Positions 46,914 through 55,328 of a stretch of DNA of 64,000 nucleotides are shown here, piece after piece. The stretch comes from Microvirga sp. VF16. GTDB lineage: Bacteria > Pseudomonadota > Alphaproteobacteria > Rhizobiales > Beijerinckiaceae. The stretch spans positions 124,001-188,000 of the forward strand of contig NZ_CP069354.1 of assembly GCF_016864375.1 (NCBI RefSeq), given 5' to 3'. Numbering within the stretch: the first letter of the stretch is position 1; every line of letters begins with the position of its first letter. Under the pieces are notes generated by a model, which was given only the letters and a program-made list of their open reading frames with translations, did not search any database and had not been told where the DNA came from. Position numbers and translations under genes: made by a program.

Positions 46914-48596
46914 CTAAGTGCCAAGGCTATCCGCCTCCGGAATAATCCAGCTCCCTAGGGGCGCCGCGCGCCCCCTGATCTGAACAATCTGGCGGTCGCG
47001 GGCAGTGAGGTCGAGGCCGGCGCGGGTGGCGAGGTCTTCGGAGATCACGAGTTCGACGTTGAGTTCCTTGGCGAGCCCTTCCAGGCGACTTGCGGCGTTG
47101 ATGGTGTCACCAACGGCGGTGAGGCTGGTCGCCTGGCCGTAGCCCATCTGCCCGACAATGGCAGGGCCAGCATGGAGGCCCATGGCGATTTTTAAGGGAT
47201 GCTCGAATTCGCTCTCGTATTCCTCGTTGAGATGGACGAGCGCTGCCTTGATCCGCAGCGCGGCATCGAGCGCCTGTTTCGCCGCCTGCTGCGGCGTGGT
47301 CTTGAGGCCGAAGAGGGCGAGTACGCCATCGCCGATGAACTTGTCGATATAGCCGCCCGCATCCTCGACGGATTCACCCACTGCCTCGAAATAGCGGTTG
47401 AGGATGAAGACCGTGTCGAAGGGCAGGCGCCGCTCCGCCAGCGTCGTGAACCCGCGCAGGTCGCAGAACAGGACCGCGATTTCCTGCTCCTGTCCCTGGG
47501 CGCGGCCGCTGCGGACGAGCGAGGTCACGCCGTTGCGCCCCGTGGACAGGATCGGCACCACCGAGACGTCGTGGGTCGGCCGGAACTGGCAGGCGAGCCT
47601 CACATTGGGGCCGGCCTTGATGCGCGCTAGTGTGCCGCGCTCCTGGGCGGTTGGCGGCGGCTGGCGCTGATGACCATCGAGCACTCGCACCCGGCAGGTG
47701 GAGCAGCGCCCTCTTCCGCCACAGACGGCGACATGCGGAATGCCGGCAATACGGCTTGCCTCCAGCACGCTGAATCCCTGGGGCACGGTCGCGATCTGAT
47801 CGTTGGGATAGAAGACACGCACCCGCCGTGACCACAACAATCCGCTGCGAATGATGCGGGCTGCGACAGTGGCCGCAAGCAGCCCCCCGAAGAAGGCATA
47901 AAGGACAGGACCGGCCATCGGTATCAAGCCGGAGGCAGCGGGAGCCGGACTTTGCACGAACCGTCCCGGCTCGTCCGCGATCTCCCTCCCCGCCTCGGCA
48001 AAGCCGAGCAGCGCGAGGACGGGAACAAGGACGGCGCCCGTGTAGAGAAGCAGTGCGGAGCGCGGGAACCAGGTTTTCGGGCGCAGCCAGAAATAGATCC
48101 CGAGACATCCGTGCAGCCAGGCAATCACCAAAGCGATCACCTGCCTGGCACCAACTTCGGGATTGTTGATCCAGAGATTGCGAACCACGTCCGGGTAGCC
48201 GGAATCCTGCCCGGTCAGGGCCCATTCCACCCGGGTCCCGACCACATGGGCGATCAGCAGGAACGGCAGGCTCACCCCCAAGGCCAGCTGTGCCGCCTCG
48301 CGGACCGGCATGCGCAGGGTGCGGCGCCGATAGAGCGCCAATAGCGCCAGCAGGAAATGCACGAGAATGGAGCCGTAAAGAAGCACAGTCCCGACGGGAT
48401 TTCGCCAAAGGCGGTTGAACCAGACGCGTCCTGCTTCCATCGCTTCGATGGAAACGAGGCCGAGCGCGTGATTGCTGAAATGGGTGAGGAGAAAGGCCCC
48501 GAGCACCAAGCCTGTGAACAGGCGAATCTCGCGCGTCCGGATCGTGATCTCAGAGACGGGCGGCTCCGGTGCCAGTTTGCCTTGCAGGCTTTTCAT
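46914..48596 (-). CDS. Membrane class III adenylate cyclase with [2Fe-2S] ferredoxin domain (CyaC-like)
   Basis: A 560-residue protein. The N-terminal 250 residues hold about six helices with His39, His43, His80, His117 and His162 in or near them, resembling the haem-b anchor of succinate-quinone oxidoreductases. Residues 260-345 are a ferredoxin domain with Cys292, Cys298, Cys301 and Cys336 (VCGGRGRCSTC plus ACQF). The C-terminal class III cyclase has metal Asp379 and Asp423, Lys419/Asp497 for adenine and Asn500/Arg504. All key residues are intact. Sinorhizobium CyaC is a described relative. It probably links membrane redox state to cAMP, which Crp-type proteins read. Confidence 0.92.
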   Translation of the reverse strand: MKSLQGKLAPEPPVSEITIRTREIRLFTGLVLGAFLLTHFSNHALGLVSIEAMEAGRVWFNRLWRNPVGTVLLYGSILVHFLLALLALYRRRTLRMPVREAAQLALGVSLPFLLIAHVVGTRVEWALTGQDSGYPDVVRNLWINNPEVGARQVIALVIAWLHGCLGIYFWLRPKTWFPRSALLLYTGAVLVPVLALLGFAEAGREIADEPGRFVQSPAPAASGLIPMAGPVLYAFFGGLLAATVAARIIRSGLLWSRRVRVFYPNDQIATVPQGFSVLEASRIAGIPHVAVCGGRGRCSTCRVRVLDGHQRQPPPTAQERGTLARIKAGPNVRLACQFRPTHDVSVVPILSTGRNGVTSLVRSGRAQGQEQEIAVLFCDLRGFTTLAERRLPFDTVFILNRYFEAVGESVEDAGGYIDKFIGDGVLALFGLKTTPQQAAKQALDAALRIKAALVHLNEEYESEFEHPLKIAMGLHAGPAIVGQMGYGQATSLTAVGDTINAASRLEGLAKELNVELVISEDLATRAGLDLTARDRQIVQIRGRAAPLGSWIIPEADSLGT

Positions 48597-48708
48597 ACGC
48601 GTCTTTCACATCGGCCCAGCTTCAAAGGCTTTCAGGCTTGCCTGCCGCTATGCAGTTGCACCAAGGTGCGGATTGTCAAATCACGATCCCTGCATCGGCT
48701 CCTCTTCT

Positions 48709-49323
48709 ATGTCTCATCTCATCACCAGCCTCGCGGAACTCGAAGCCCTTTACGGCGAGGTCAGCAAGGGTTCGCTCCTGAAGGAGACGGATCGGGTTGT
48801 GCCCGAGTATCGCGCCTTCATCGAGGCCGCGCCCTTCGTGGCACTCGCCACCCGGGGACCGGAGGGTCTCGATTGCTCGCCCCGCGGCGACGGACCGGGC
48901 TTCGTGCGCGTTCAGGAAGAAAAGACCCTGTTGCTGCCGGACCGGCGCGGCAACAACCGCCTCGATTCGCTGCGCAACATCGTGGGCGATCCGAGCGTCG
49001 CCCTGCTGTTCCTGATTCCCGGCATCGGCGAGACTCTGCGCGTCAACGGTCGAGCGGTGATTTCGGTCGATCCTTCTCTGCTCGAAAGCTTCGCCATCGA
49101 CGGCAAGGCGCCGAAATCCGTCATCGCCGTCACGGTCGAGGCCGTCTATTTCCAATGTGCCCGCGCGATCCTGCGCTCGGAGTTATGGAACCCGAGAAAG
49201 CACGTGGCGCGCGGCTCATTGCCGAGCGCGGGCCAGATCCTCGCGGCCCTGTCGAACAACGAGGTGGGCGGCGAAGCTTATGACAAGGAACTGCCGGAAA
49301 GGCAGCGTACAACCCTTTATTGA
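48709..49323 (+). CDS. PPOX-type FMN-dependent flavoprotein (MSMEG_1061-like)
   Basis: A 204-residue split-barrel flavin protein. LITSLAELEALYGEVSKGSLLKE opens it; FVALATRGPEGLDCSPRGD, GNNRLDSLRNIVGDPSVALLF and IGETLRVNGRA are the diagnostic segments, and an AILRSELWNP segment near the C-terminus completes the pattern. The family relates to pyridoxamine-phosphate oxidases, but its reaction is uncertain. I chose the ATG at 48709, matching the family start; no clear Shine-Dalgarno is seen. It is divergent from the cyclase gene. Confidence 0.88.
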   Translation: MSHLITSLAELEALYGEVSKGSLLKETDRVVPEYRAFIEAAPFVALATRGPEGLDCSPRGDGPGFVRVQEEKTLLLPDRRGNNRLDSLRNIVGDPSVALLFLIPGIGETLRVNGRAVISVDPSLLESFAIDGKAPKSVIAVTVEAVYFQCARAILRSELWNPRKHVARGSLPSAGQILAALSNNEVGGEAYDKELPERQRTTLY

Positions 49324-49403
49324 GCAGGATGCGCTTGACCTGAAGTCCCCTGCCCCCGAAAAGGCAGATCCCACTTGTTCTGGAAAAGGCACAAGGACAT
49401 TCC

Positions 49404-49754
49404 ATGACGATCCAACGCATCAAGCCCGGCCCGCGCATGAGCGGCGCCGTCGTTCACGGCAACACGGTCTATCTCGCCGGCCAGGTCGCCAATCAGACCG
49501 CCGGGCAAAGCGTCACCGAGCAGACCAAGGAAATCCTCGCGATCATCGACGGCCTGCTCAGTGAGGCCGGCACTGATAAGTCGAAGATCCTGATGGCAAA
49601 TATCTGGCTCACCGACATGGGCACGTTCCAGGAGATGAATGCCGTGTGGGATGCCTGGGTCTCGCCCGGCAACACCCCTGCCCGCGCGACCGTCGAGGCC
49701 AAGCTCGCAGCCCCGGCCTTCAAGGTCGAGATCGCGGTCATCGCGGCCAAGTAA
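49404..49754 (+). CDS. RidA/YjgF/YER057c-family deaminase
   Basis: A 116-residue trimeric RidA-fold protein. RidA hydrolyses reactive enamines/imines made by PLP enzymes. The catalytic Arg is in NTPARATVEAKLAAP, and GNTVYLAGQVA and IIDGLLSEAGTDKSKIL are typical. The gene is 80 bases after the PPOX gene and may be cotranscribed. Paralogs are common, so the archetypal RidA role is not certain. Confidence 0.9.
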   Translation: MTIQRIKPGPRMSGAVVHGNTVYLAGQVANQTAGQSVTEQTKEILAIIDGLLSEAGTDKSKILMANIWLTDMGTFQEMNAVWDAWVSPGNTPARATVEAKLAAPAFKVEIAVIAAK

Positions 49755-49784
49755 GCTTTGCTGCCAAGTTAAGTTTTCAGCAAA

Positions 49785-49812
49785 AAGAAGCGGGCCATAT
49801 GGCCCGCTTCTT
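49785..49812. terminator. Bidirectional terminator between ridA-like and BA14K genes
   Basis: AAGAAGCGGGCC and GGCCCGCTTCTT are perfect 12-base arms around ATAT, with A-rich and T-rich flanks. It serves both convergent genes. Confidence 0.9.
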
Positions 49813-49831
49813 CATTCACCCTTCGATCTCG

Positions 49832-50314
49832 TTACGGGCAGGGATGGCGTCGGCCATCATAACCGAGATAGGTGCCCGAGGCCGGGTCATAGGACCGGTA
49901 GCGCTGAGCGCAATAGGAATTACCGCCATAGACCGGCGCAGCCTGCGACTGGGCAATGGCGCCGCCGATGATGGCGCCGGTCGCAAGGCCGATGGCGCCT
50001 GCTGCGGCAGCTGATCCATAGTCGCGGCGGTAGTAACGTGGGCCGTAATAGCCATAACGGGAGCCATAGTAGCCGCGGCGCGCGCCATAGTAACGGCGGT
50101 CTACATAGCGCGGGCCACCACCGCGATAAGCACGCCGAATGGCGCGTCCACGATAGTAATCCTGCGCGTACGCAGTCTTCACGTTGCCGTTCTGCACCGC
50201 GGCGACAAGTTCATTCATTGGTGTGGTCTGAGCCTCGGCAGCAAAAGCCGGAGCGGCGAGGCCAAAGGTGCCGAGCGCAGCCGTAGCCGCGACAGCCATG
50301 AAGAATTTACGCAT
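49832..50314 (-). CDS. BA14K-family exported protein
   Basis: A 160-residue secreted protein. The signal peptide is MRKFFMAVAATAALGTFGLA with cleavage near AFAAEA. The middle is a Tyr/Arg/Gly-rich tract (about 52-98). A hydrophobic glycine-zipper-like stretch, AAAAGAIGLATGAIIGGAIA, follows. The C-terminus CAQRYRSYDPASGTYLGYDG is the BA14K motif. The namesake from Brucella is a lectin-like immunoreactive protein. Location is probably outer membrane or periplasm. Confidence 0.88.
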   Translation of the reverse strand: MRKFFMAVAATAALGTFGLAAPAFAAEAQTTPMNELVAAVQNGNVKTAYAQDYYRGRAIRRAYRGGGPRYVDRRYYGARRGYYGSRYGYYGPRYYRRDYGSAAAAGAIGLATGAIIGGAIAQSQAAPVYGGNSYCAQRYRSYDPASGTYLGYDGRRHPCP

Positions 50315-50477
50315 GGGACAACTCCTCCAATCTCGGGAGGCGAACGCAAAAAACCTCGGGTCGTTCCCCTTTTGAGGAATTTCGGTCTATCTCTCGCGGG
50401 AACGTGAGGATCGAGAGGGCGGTTTCATGATTGTAGGCCACCCTCTCAGGATGAGGATTGTAAGACCGAAAACGACA

Positions 50478-50502
50478 ATAGCCGGGTCAAGCCCGGCCAT
50501 TG
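50478..50502. repeat. Short REP-like palindrome (family B)
   Basis: AATAGCCGGG-TCAAG-CCCGGCCATT forms a stem-loop 20 bases downstream of the hslU stop, on the strand side where hslU transcription ends. It may act as a transcript-end structure. Confidence 0.6.
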
Positions 50503-50522
50503 TGATTACGTAACTCTTCAGC

Positions 50523-51836
50523 TCACAGAATGAACCGGCTCAGATCCGTGTTCTTCGCGAGCATCTCCACCTCGCCGCGCACATAAGCGGCGTTGATGGT
50601 CACTGTCTCGCCGGAGCGATCGGGGGCCGTGAAGGAGACGTCGTCGAGCACGCGTTCCAGCACCGTCTGCAGGCGGCGGGCGCCGATATTCTCGACCGAG
50701 TTGTTCACGTCGACAGCGACCTGAGCGAGCGCATCGATGGCATCGTCGGTGAAGACGAGATTCACGCCCTCGGTATGCATCAGCGCGACCGATTGCTTGA
50801 TCAGGCTCGCTTCCGTCTCGGTGAGGATGCGCTTGAAATCCTCTACCGTCAGCGGTGCGAGCTCGACACGGATCGGCAGACGACCCTGCAGCTCGGGCAG
50901 CAGATCCGACGGCTTCGAGACATGGAACGCGCCGGATGCGATGAAGAGGATATGGTCGGTCTTCACCGGCCCGTATTTCGTCGACACCGTCGTGCCTTCG
51001 ATCAGCGGCAGCAGATCGCGCTGCACGCCCTCGCGGGAGACATCGGCACCGGTGCGGCCTTCGCGGCCGGCGATCTTGTCGATCTCGTCGAGGAACACGA
51101 TGCCGTTGTTCTCCACCTGGCGCAGCGCCTCCTGGACGATGGCGTCCTGGTCGATCAGCTTGTCGGCTTCTTCCGTCACCAGCGGCTCATAGGCTTCGCG
51201 CACGGTGGTGCGGCGGGTTTTCGAGCGGCCACCGCCGAACGCCTTGCCGAACATGTCGGAGAGATTGATCGCACCGACCGACGCGCCGGGCATGCCGGGG
51301 ATCTCGAACATCGGCATCCCCTGCCCTCCACCCGATTGCAGCTCGACCTCGATCTCCTTATCGTCGAGCTCGTTGGCGCGCAGCTTGCGGCGGAAGGCAT
51401 CGCGGGTGGCGGCGCTGGCAGTGGAACCAACGAGCGCATCGAGCACACGCTCTTCCGCCGACACATGCGCCTTTGCCTGGACCTGGCGGCGGCGTTCGTC
51501 CTTCACGAGACCGATGCCAATCTCGACGAGGTCACGCACGATCTGCTCCACGTCACGGCCGACATAGCCGACCTCCGTAAACTTCGTCGCCTCAACCTTG
51601 ATGAAAGGCGCGCCTGCGAGCTTGGCGAGGCGACGCGAGATCTCTGTCTTGCCGCAACCCGTGGGGCCGATCATGAGAATGTTCTTCGGCGCCACCTCTT
51701 CGCGTAAGTTTCCTTCGAGCTGCTGCCGGCGCCAGCGGTTGCGCAGAGCAATGGCGACCGCACGCTTGGCGTCGTTCTGGCCAACGATGTAGCGGTCGAG
51801 TTCGGAAACGATTTCGCGGGGAGAAAACGTGGTCAT
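50523..51836 (-). CDS. hslU: ATP-dependent protease ATPase subunit HslU
   Basis: A 437-residue AAA+ unfoldase that feeds HslV. It starts [20 protein letters not shown]. Walker A is GPTGCGKTE, Walker [11 protein letters not shown], and the pore loop region is GYVGRD. The intermediate domain spans about 110-235. The C-terminal LSRFIL docks into HslV. I chose the ATG at 51836; the frame upstream lies within a repeat. It follows hslV on the same strand. Confidence 0.97.
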   Translation of the reverse strand: MTTFSPREIVSELDRYIVGQNDAKRAVAIALRNRWRRQQLEGNLREEVAPKNILMIGPTGCGKTEISRRLAKLAGAPFIKVEATKFTEVGYVGRDVEQIVRDLVEIGIGLVKDERRRQVQAKAHVSAEERVLDALVGSTASAATRDAFRRKLRANELDDKEIEVELQSGGGQGMPMFEIPGMPGASVGAINLSDMFGKAFGGGRSKTRRTTVREAYEPLVTEEADKLIDQDAIVQEALRQVENNGIVFLDEIDKIAGREGRTGADVSREGVQRDLLPLIEGTTVSTKYGPVKTDHILFIASGAFHVSKPSDLLPELQGRLPIRVELAPLTVEDFKRILTETEASLIKQSVALMHTEGVNLVFTDDAIDALAQVAVDVNNSVENIGARRLQTVLERVLDDVSFTAPDRSGETVTINAAYVRGEVEMLAKNTDLSRFIL

Positions 51837-51855
51837 AACTTCATCTTCCGGTGCC

Positions 51856-51966
51856 ATCCCCGGCCGGAAGCAGCGAGAGCTGCTGGAGGGGAAGGGAATC
51901 CACAATCAAGGCTTTCCGTGTCCGGATCCCCTTCCCGGCCGCGTTGCGGCCGCCGGGGATGACACG
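51856..51966. repeat. Compound REP-like element between hslV and hslU (family B)
   Basis: GTGCCATCCCCGGCCGG and CCGCCGGGGATGACAC are outer inverted arms. Inner arms include GGGGAAGGGAATCC and GGATCCCCTTCCC. It lies inside the hslVU transcript, where it could stabilise or process the message. Confidence 0.75.
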
Positions 51967-51973
51967 AACGGTT

Positions 51974-52528
51974 CTATGCGGCGTCCAATGTTTCGATGAC
52001 GATGTTCGCATTGGTATAGACGCAGATCTCGGCGGCGATGGCGAGAGACCGGCGCACGATGGCTTCCGCATCCATGTCGGAATCGGCGAGCGCCCGCGCG
52101 GCAGCGAGCGCATAATTGCCGCCGGAGCCGATGGCCATGATACCGTTTTCCGGCTCCAGCACGTCGCCGGCACCGGAGAGCAGCAGGCCCACATCCTTAT
52201 CGGCCACCAACATCATCGCTTCCAGGCGGCGCAGGTAGCGGTCGGTACGCCAGTCCTTGGTGAGCTCGACGCAGGCGCGGGTAAGCTGGCCAGGATATTG
52301 TTCGAGCTTGGCCTCGAGCCGCTCGAACAGGGTGAAGGCATCCGCCGTTGAGCCGGCAAAGCCGCCGATCACGCCGCCCTTGGCGAGACGGCGGACTTTT
52401 TTCGCATTGCCCTTCACGACAGTCTGGCCAAGGCTGACCTGCCCATCGCCGCCGATGACGACGCGGCCGCCTTTGCGGACCATAAGAATCGTGGTGGCAT
52501 GCATGCGGGGGGTGGCGTCTTCAGACAC
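51974..52528 (-). CDS. hslV: ATP-dependent protease peptidase subunit HslV
   Basis: A proteasome-beta-like threonine peptidase of 184 residues. The catalytic Thr is the first or second Thr of [38 protein letters not shown] and [14 protein letters not shown] are family motifs. The frame has about ten residues before the active Thr, so a short propeptide must be removed, as in some rhizobial HslV. I chose the GTG at 52528, ten bases after GGAG; the Met at 52504 (MHATT) is the alternative. Partner of hslU. Confidence 0.93.
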   Translation of the reverse strand: MSEDATPRMHATTILMVRKGGRVVIGGDGQVSLGQTVVKGNAKKVRRLAKGGVIGGFAGSTADAFTLFERLEAKLEQYPGQLTRACVELTKDWRTDRYLRRLEAMMLVADKDVGLLLSGAGDVLEPENGIMAIGSGGNYALAAARALADSDMDAEAIVRRSLAIAAEICVYTNANIVIETLDAA

Positions 52529-52683
52529 GAGGGTCAAACTCCGGAGGGCAGGATCTAATCAGCATCGGCCACACGGCCGTTTCAAGGCCTGACTTAATCA
52601 CTGATCGGGCAAAAGCAACGCGGGTGGCATTTCTGCGCAGGTCTTGCTAGAAGGCCTCGTCTCTTGTTCCGCAAAGGATTTTG

Positions 52684-53274
52684 ATGATGCGCTCCGCGAG
52701 CGTTAGCCGTCGCACCGCCGAGACCGATGTCGCCGTGTCGATTGCCCTCGATGGCACCGGCAAGGCCGAGATCTCCACGGGGGTCGGCTTCCTCGACCAT
52801 ATGCTCGAACTGTTTGCCCGACACGGTCACTTCGACCTGACCGTGAAGGTGACCGGCGACCTGCATGTGGATCAGCATCATACGACCGAGGACTCCGGGA
52901 TTGCGCTCGGCCAGGCCATCCTGCAGGCGCTTGGCGATAAAAAGGGCATCTCGCGCTATGCCGACATTCATCTCCCGATGGACGAGACCTTGACGCGCGT
53001 CGCCCTCGACATATCGGGCCGCCCCTTCCTCGTGTTCCGGACCACCTTCCCGACGGAGAAGATCGGCGTTTTCGACACCGAACTGGTACGTGAATTCTAT
53101 CAGGCGTTCGCCATCAACGCAGGCCTGACGCTCCATGTGGAGACGCTCTATGGCGAGAACAGCCACCATATCGCCGAGAGCTGCTTCAAAGGCTTGGCAC
53201 GGGCCTTGCGTCAGGCCGTGGCACTGGACCCAAGGGAAGAGGGCCGCGTTCCCTCCACCAAGGGTACACTCTAA
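52684..53274 (+). CDS. hisB: Imidazoleglycerol-phosphate dehydratase (monofunctional)
   Basis: Sixth step of histidine synthesis. A 196-residue protein with the two metal-binding HHxxE/D motifs in [10 protein letters not shown] and ENSHHIAES, and [17 protein letters not shown] at the front. There is no N-terminal phosphatase domain, unlike E. coli HisB. The start is the ATG at 52684 or 52687, after AAAGGA. It is divergent from hslV. Confidence 0.96.
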   Translation: MMRSASVSRRTAETDVAVSIALDGTGKAEISTGVGFLDHMLELFARHGHFDLTVKVTGDLHVDQHHTTEDSGIALGQAILQALGDKKGISRYADIHLPMDETLTRVALDISGRPFLVFRTTFPTEKIGVFDTELVREFYQAFAINAGLTLHVETLYGENSHHIAESCFKGLARALRQAVALDPREEGRVPSTKGTL

Positions 53275-53347
53275 ATCCCTTTAAGATCCCTTGTCCGGCG
53301 GGCACGCCAGCGTCACCTCACCGGACGAGGCCTGAGGAAACGTCGCC

Positions 53348-53839
53348 ATGACCACCTTTACTCTGCACCTCGCGCGCGATGCGCGGCCGGGTGATCCGAC
53401 AGCTCTGGACGAGTCGGAGCTCGTGAAGGATGCCTTTTCCTGGGGCGCCTTCTTCTTCACCTTCCTGTGGTTCTTCTACCACCGGCTCTGGCTTGCCGGA
53501 ATCGGCGTGCTGATCCTCGTCTTCGCCTTCGGCGGCCTCATGGCCCTGCTCGACGTGCATCCGCTTGCCGGCACCGTCGCGCAGCTTCTGCTGCAGGTTC
53601 TGATCGGGCTCGAGGCCAATAGCCTGAGGCGCTGGACCCTGGCGCGCCGCGGCCTGCCCATGGTCGATGCGGTCACAGCAGAAGACCGGGACGAAGCGGA
53701 GACCAAAGCCTTCGCCCGCTGGCTCGAGGCCAGGCCGACCTCCCTGCCCCGCAGCCCGGCGTCCACATCCATCCTGTCCACTCCTCGGAGGTCCGAACCG
53801 GTGATCGGCCTCTTTCCCGATGCGGAGCGTCCCCGGTGA
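53348..53839 (+). CDS. DUF2628-domain membrane protein
   Basis: A 163-residue protein with two to three hydrophobic helices (about 30-95: [38 protein letters not shown]). The tail is low-complexity and polar. DUF2628 genes sit between hisB and hisH in many rhizobia, but no histidine-related activity is known to me. It overlaps hisH by four bases, so it is translated with it. Confidence 0.85.
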   Translation: MTTFTLHLARDARPGDPTALDESELVKDAFSWGAFFFTFLWFFYHRLWLAGIGVLILVFAFGGLMALLDVHPLAGTVAQLLLQVLIGLEANSLRRWTLARRGLPMVDAVTAEDRDEAETKAFARWLEARPTSLPRSPASTSILSTPRRSEPVIGLFPDAERPR

Positions 53840-54486
53840 GCGTCGTCATCATCGATTACGGGTCCGGCAACCTGCACTCCGCCGCCAAGGCTTTCGAGCG
53901 GGCCGCGCGCGAGGCGGAGCTCGATCTCACCATCACGGTTTCTTCCGATCCAACCCTCGTCGCCAAGGCCGACCGGATCGTGCTGCCGGGCGTCGGCGCC
54001 TTCGCCGATTGCCGCCGCGGTCTCGATGCCGTACCGGGCATGGTGGAAGCGCTGCAACGGCGCGTCCATGAGGACAAGCGCCCCTTCCTCGGCATCTGCG
54101 TCGGCATGCAGCTCATGGCGACGCGCGGCCTCGAGCACACGACGAGCTACGGCCTCGACTGGATCCATGGTGACGTGAAGGCGATTACGCCGAGCGACCC
54201 CAGCTTAAAGATCCCGCATATGGGCTGGAACACGCTGCAACAGGTGAAGCCGCATCCGCTGCTCGACGGTATTCCGACCGGACCTGATGGGCTGCACGCC
54301 TATTTCGTGCATTCCTATGCGCTCTCGCCGGCCATCCCGGACGACGTGGTCGCCACCGCCGATTACGGCGGCCCGGTCACGGCCATCGTCGGCCGCGACA
54401 ATCTCGTCGGCACGCAATTTCACCCCGAAAAGAGCCAGGCCCTCGGCCTCAAGCTCATCGCCAATTTCCTAAGGTGGCGCCCGTGA
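53836..54486 (+). CDS. hisH: Imidazole glycerol phosphate synthase glutaminase subunit HisH
   Basis: Class I glutamine amidotransferase of 216 residues that supplies ammonia to HisF. The nucleophile is Cys in [11 protein letters not shown]; the His-Glu pair is in [17 protein letters not shown] and [10 protein letters not shown] are family motifs. The GTG start overlaps the DUF2628 end, and its stop overlaps the hisA start. Confidence 0.96.
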   Translation: MSVVIIDYGSGNLHSAAKAFERAAREAELDLTITVSSDPTLVAKADRIVLPGVGAFADCRRGLDAVPGMVEALQRRVHEDKRPFLGICVGMQLMATRGLEHTTSYGLDWIHGDVKAITPSDPSLKIPHMGWNTLQQVKPHPLLDGIPTGPDGLHAYFVHSYALSPAIPDDVVATADYGGPVTAIVGRDNLVGTQFHPEKSQALGLKLIANFLRWRP

Positions 54487-55217
54487 TCCTTTACCCTGCC
54501 ATCGACCTCAAAGAAGGCCGCTGCGTCCGCCTCATTCAAGGCGACATGGACCAGGCGACCGTGTTCAACGACGATCCGGCCGACCAGGCCGCGACCTTCG
54601 AGCGCCAGGGCTTCGAGTGGCTGCACGTGGTCGATCTCGACGGCGCCTTTGCCGGCAAGCCGATGAATGCCGCGGCCGTCGAGAATATCCTGAAGCGCGT
54701 GACGATCCCGGTGCAGCTCGGCGGCGGCATCCGCGACATGAAGACGGTCGAGGGCTGGCTGTCGAAGGGGGTGTCGCGCGTCATCATCGGCACGGCCGCC
54801 GTGCGCGATCCCGCCTTCGTGCGCGAGGCCGCGCGCCTCCATCCCGGCAAGATCGCGGTCGGCATCGACGCCAAGGACGGGCTCGTCGCCGTGGAGGGCT
54901 GGGCCCAGACCTCCACGCTGTCGGCGGAGGAACTCGGCCGGCGCTTCGAGGATGCAGGCGTCGCCGCGATCATCTACACGGACATCGCCCGCGACGGCAT
55001 TCTCAAAGGTCTCAACTTCCCGATGACCTTGGGGCTCGCCCGCGCCGTCTCGATCCCCGTCATTGCCTCGGGTGGCCTCGCCTCCATGGCCGACATCGAG
55101 CGCCTCACGGAGCCCGATTGCGCCGTCCTCAACGGTGCCATCTCGGGCCGCGCGCTCTATGACGGGCGGATCGATCCGACAGAAGCGCTGGCGCTGCTGA
55201 AATCGGTGCCGGCTTAA
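54483..55217 (+). CDS. hisA: ProFAR isomerase HisA
   Basis: A 244-residue TIM barrel that opens the ribose ring of ProFAR. The catalytic Asp pair is in [13 protein letters not shown] and [18 protein letters not shown] and VIASGGLAS are the phosphate-binding loops. I chose the GTG at 54483, which overlaps the hisH stop; a GTG three codons earlier is possible. The next his gene, hisF, is 3.2 kb away because of the inserted RTX gene. Confidence 0.95.
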   Translation: MILYPAIDLKEGRCVRLIQGDMDQATVFNDDPADQAATFERQGFEWLHVVDLDGAFAGKPMNAAAVENILKRVTIPVQLGGGIRDMKTVEGWLSKGVSRVIIGTAAVRDPAFVREAARLHPGKIAVGIDAKDGLVAVEGWAQTSTLSAEELGRRFEDAGVAAIIYTDIARDGILKGLNFPMTLGLARAVSIPVIASGGLASMADIERLTEPDCAVLNGAISGRALYDGRIDPTEALALLKSVPA

Positions 55218-55328
55218 ATTCAAATCCTATGGATTTCTCAAGCTCAAGTCGAACGGCTAGGATTCTTCCCTAACGACGCCAACATAGGTTATAAAACCTC
55301 GAGATAAAGTTACATATCGGGGGCTTCC

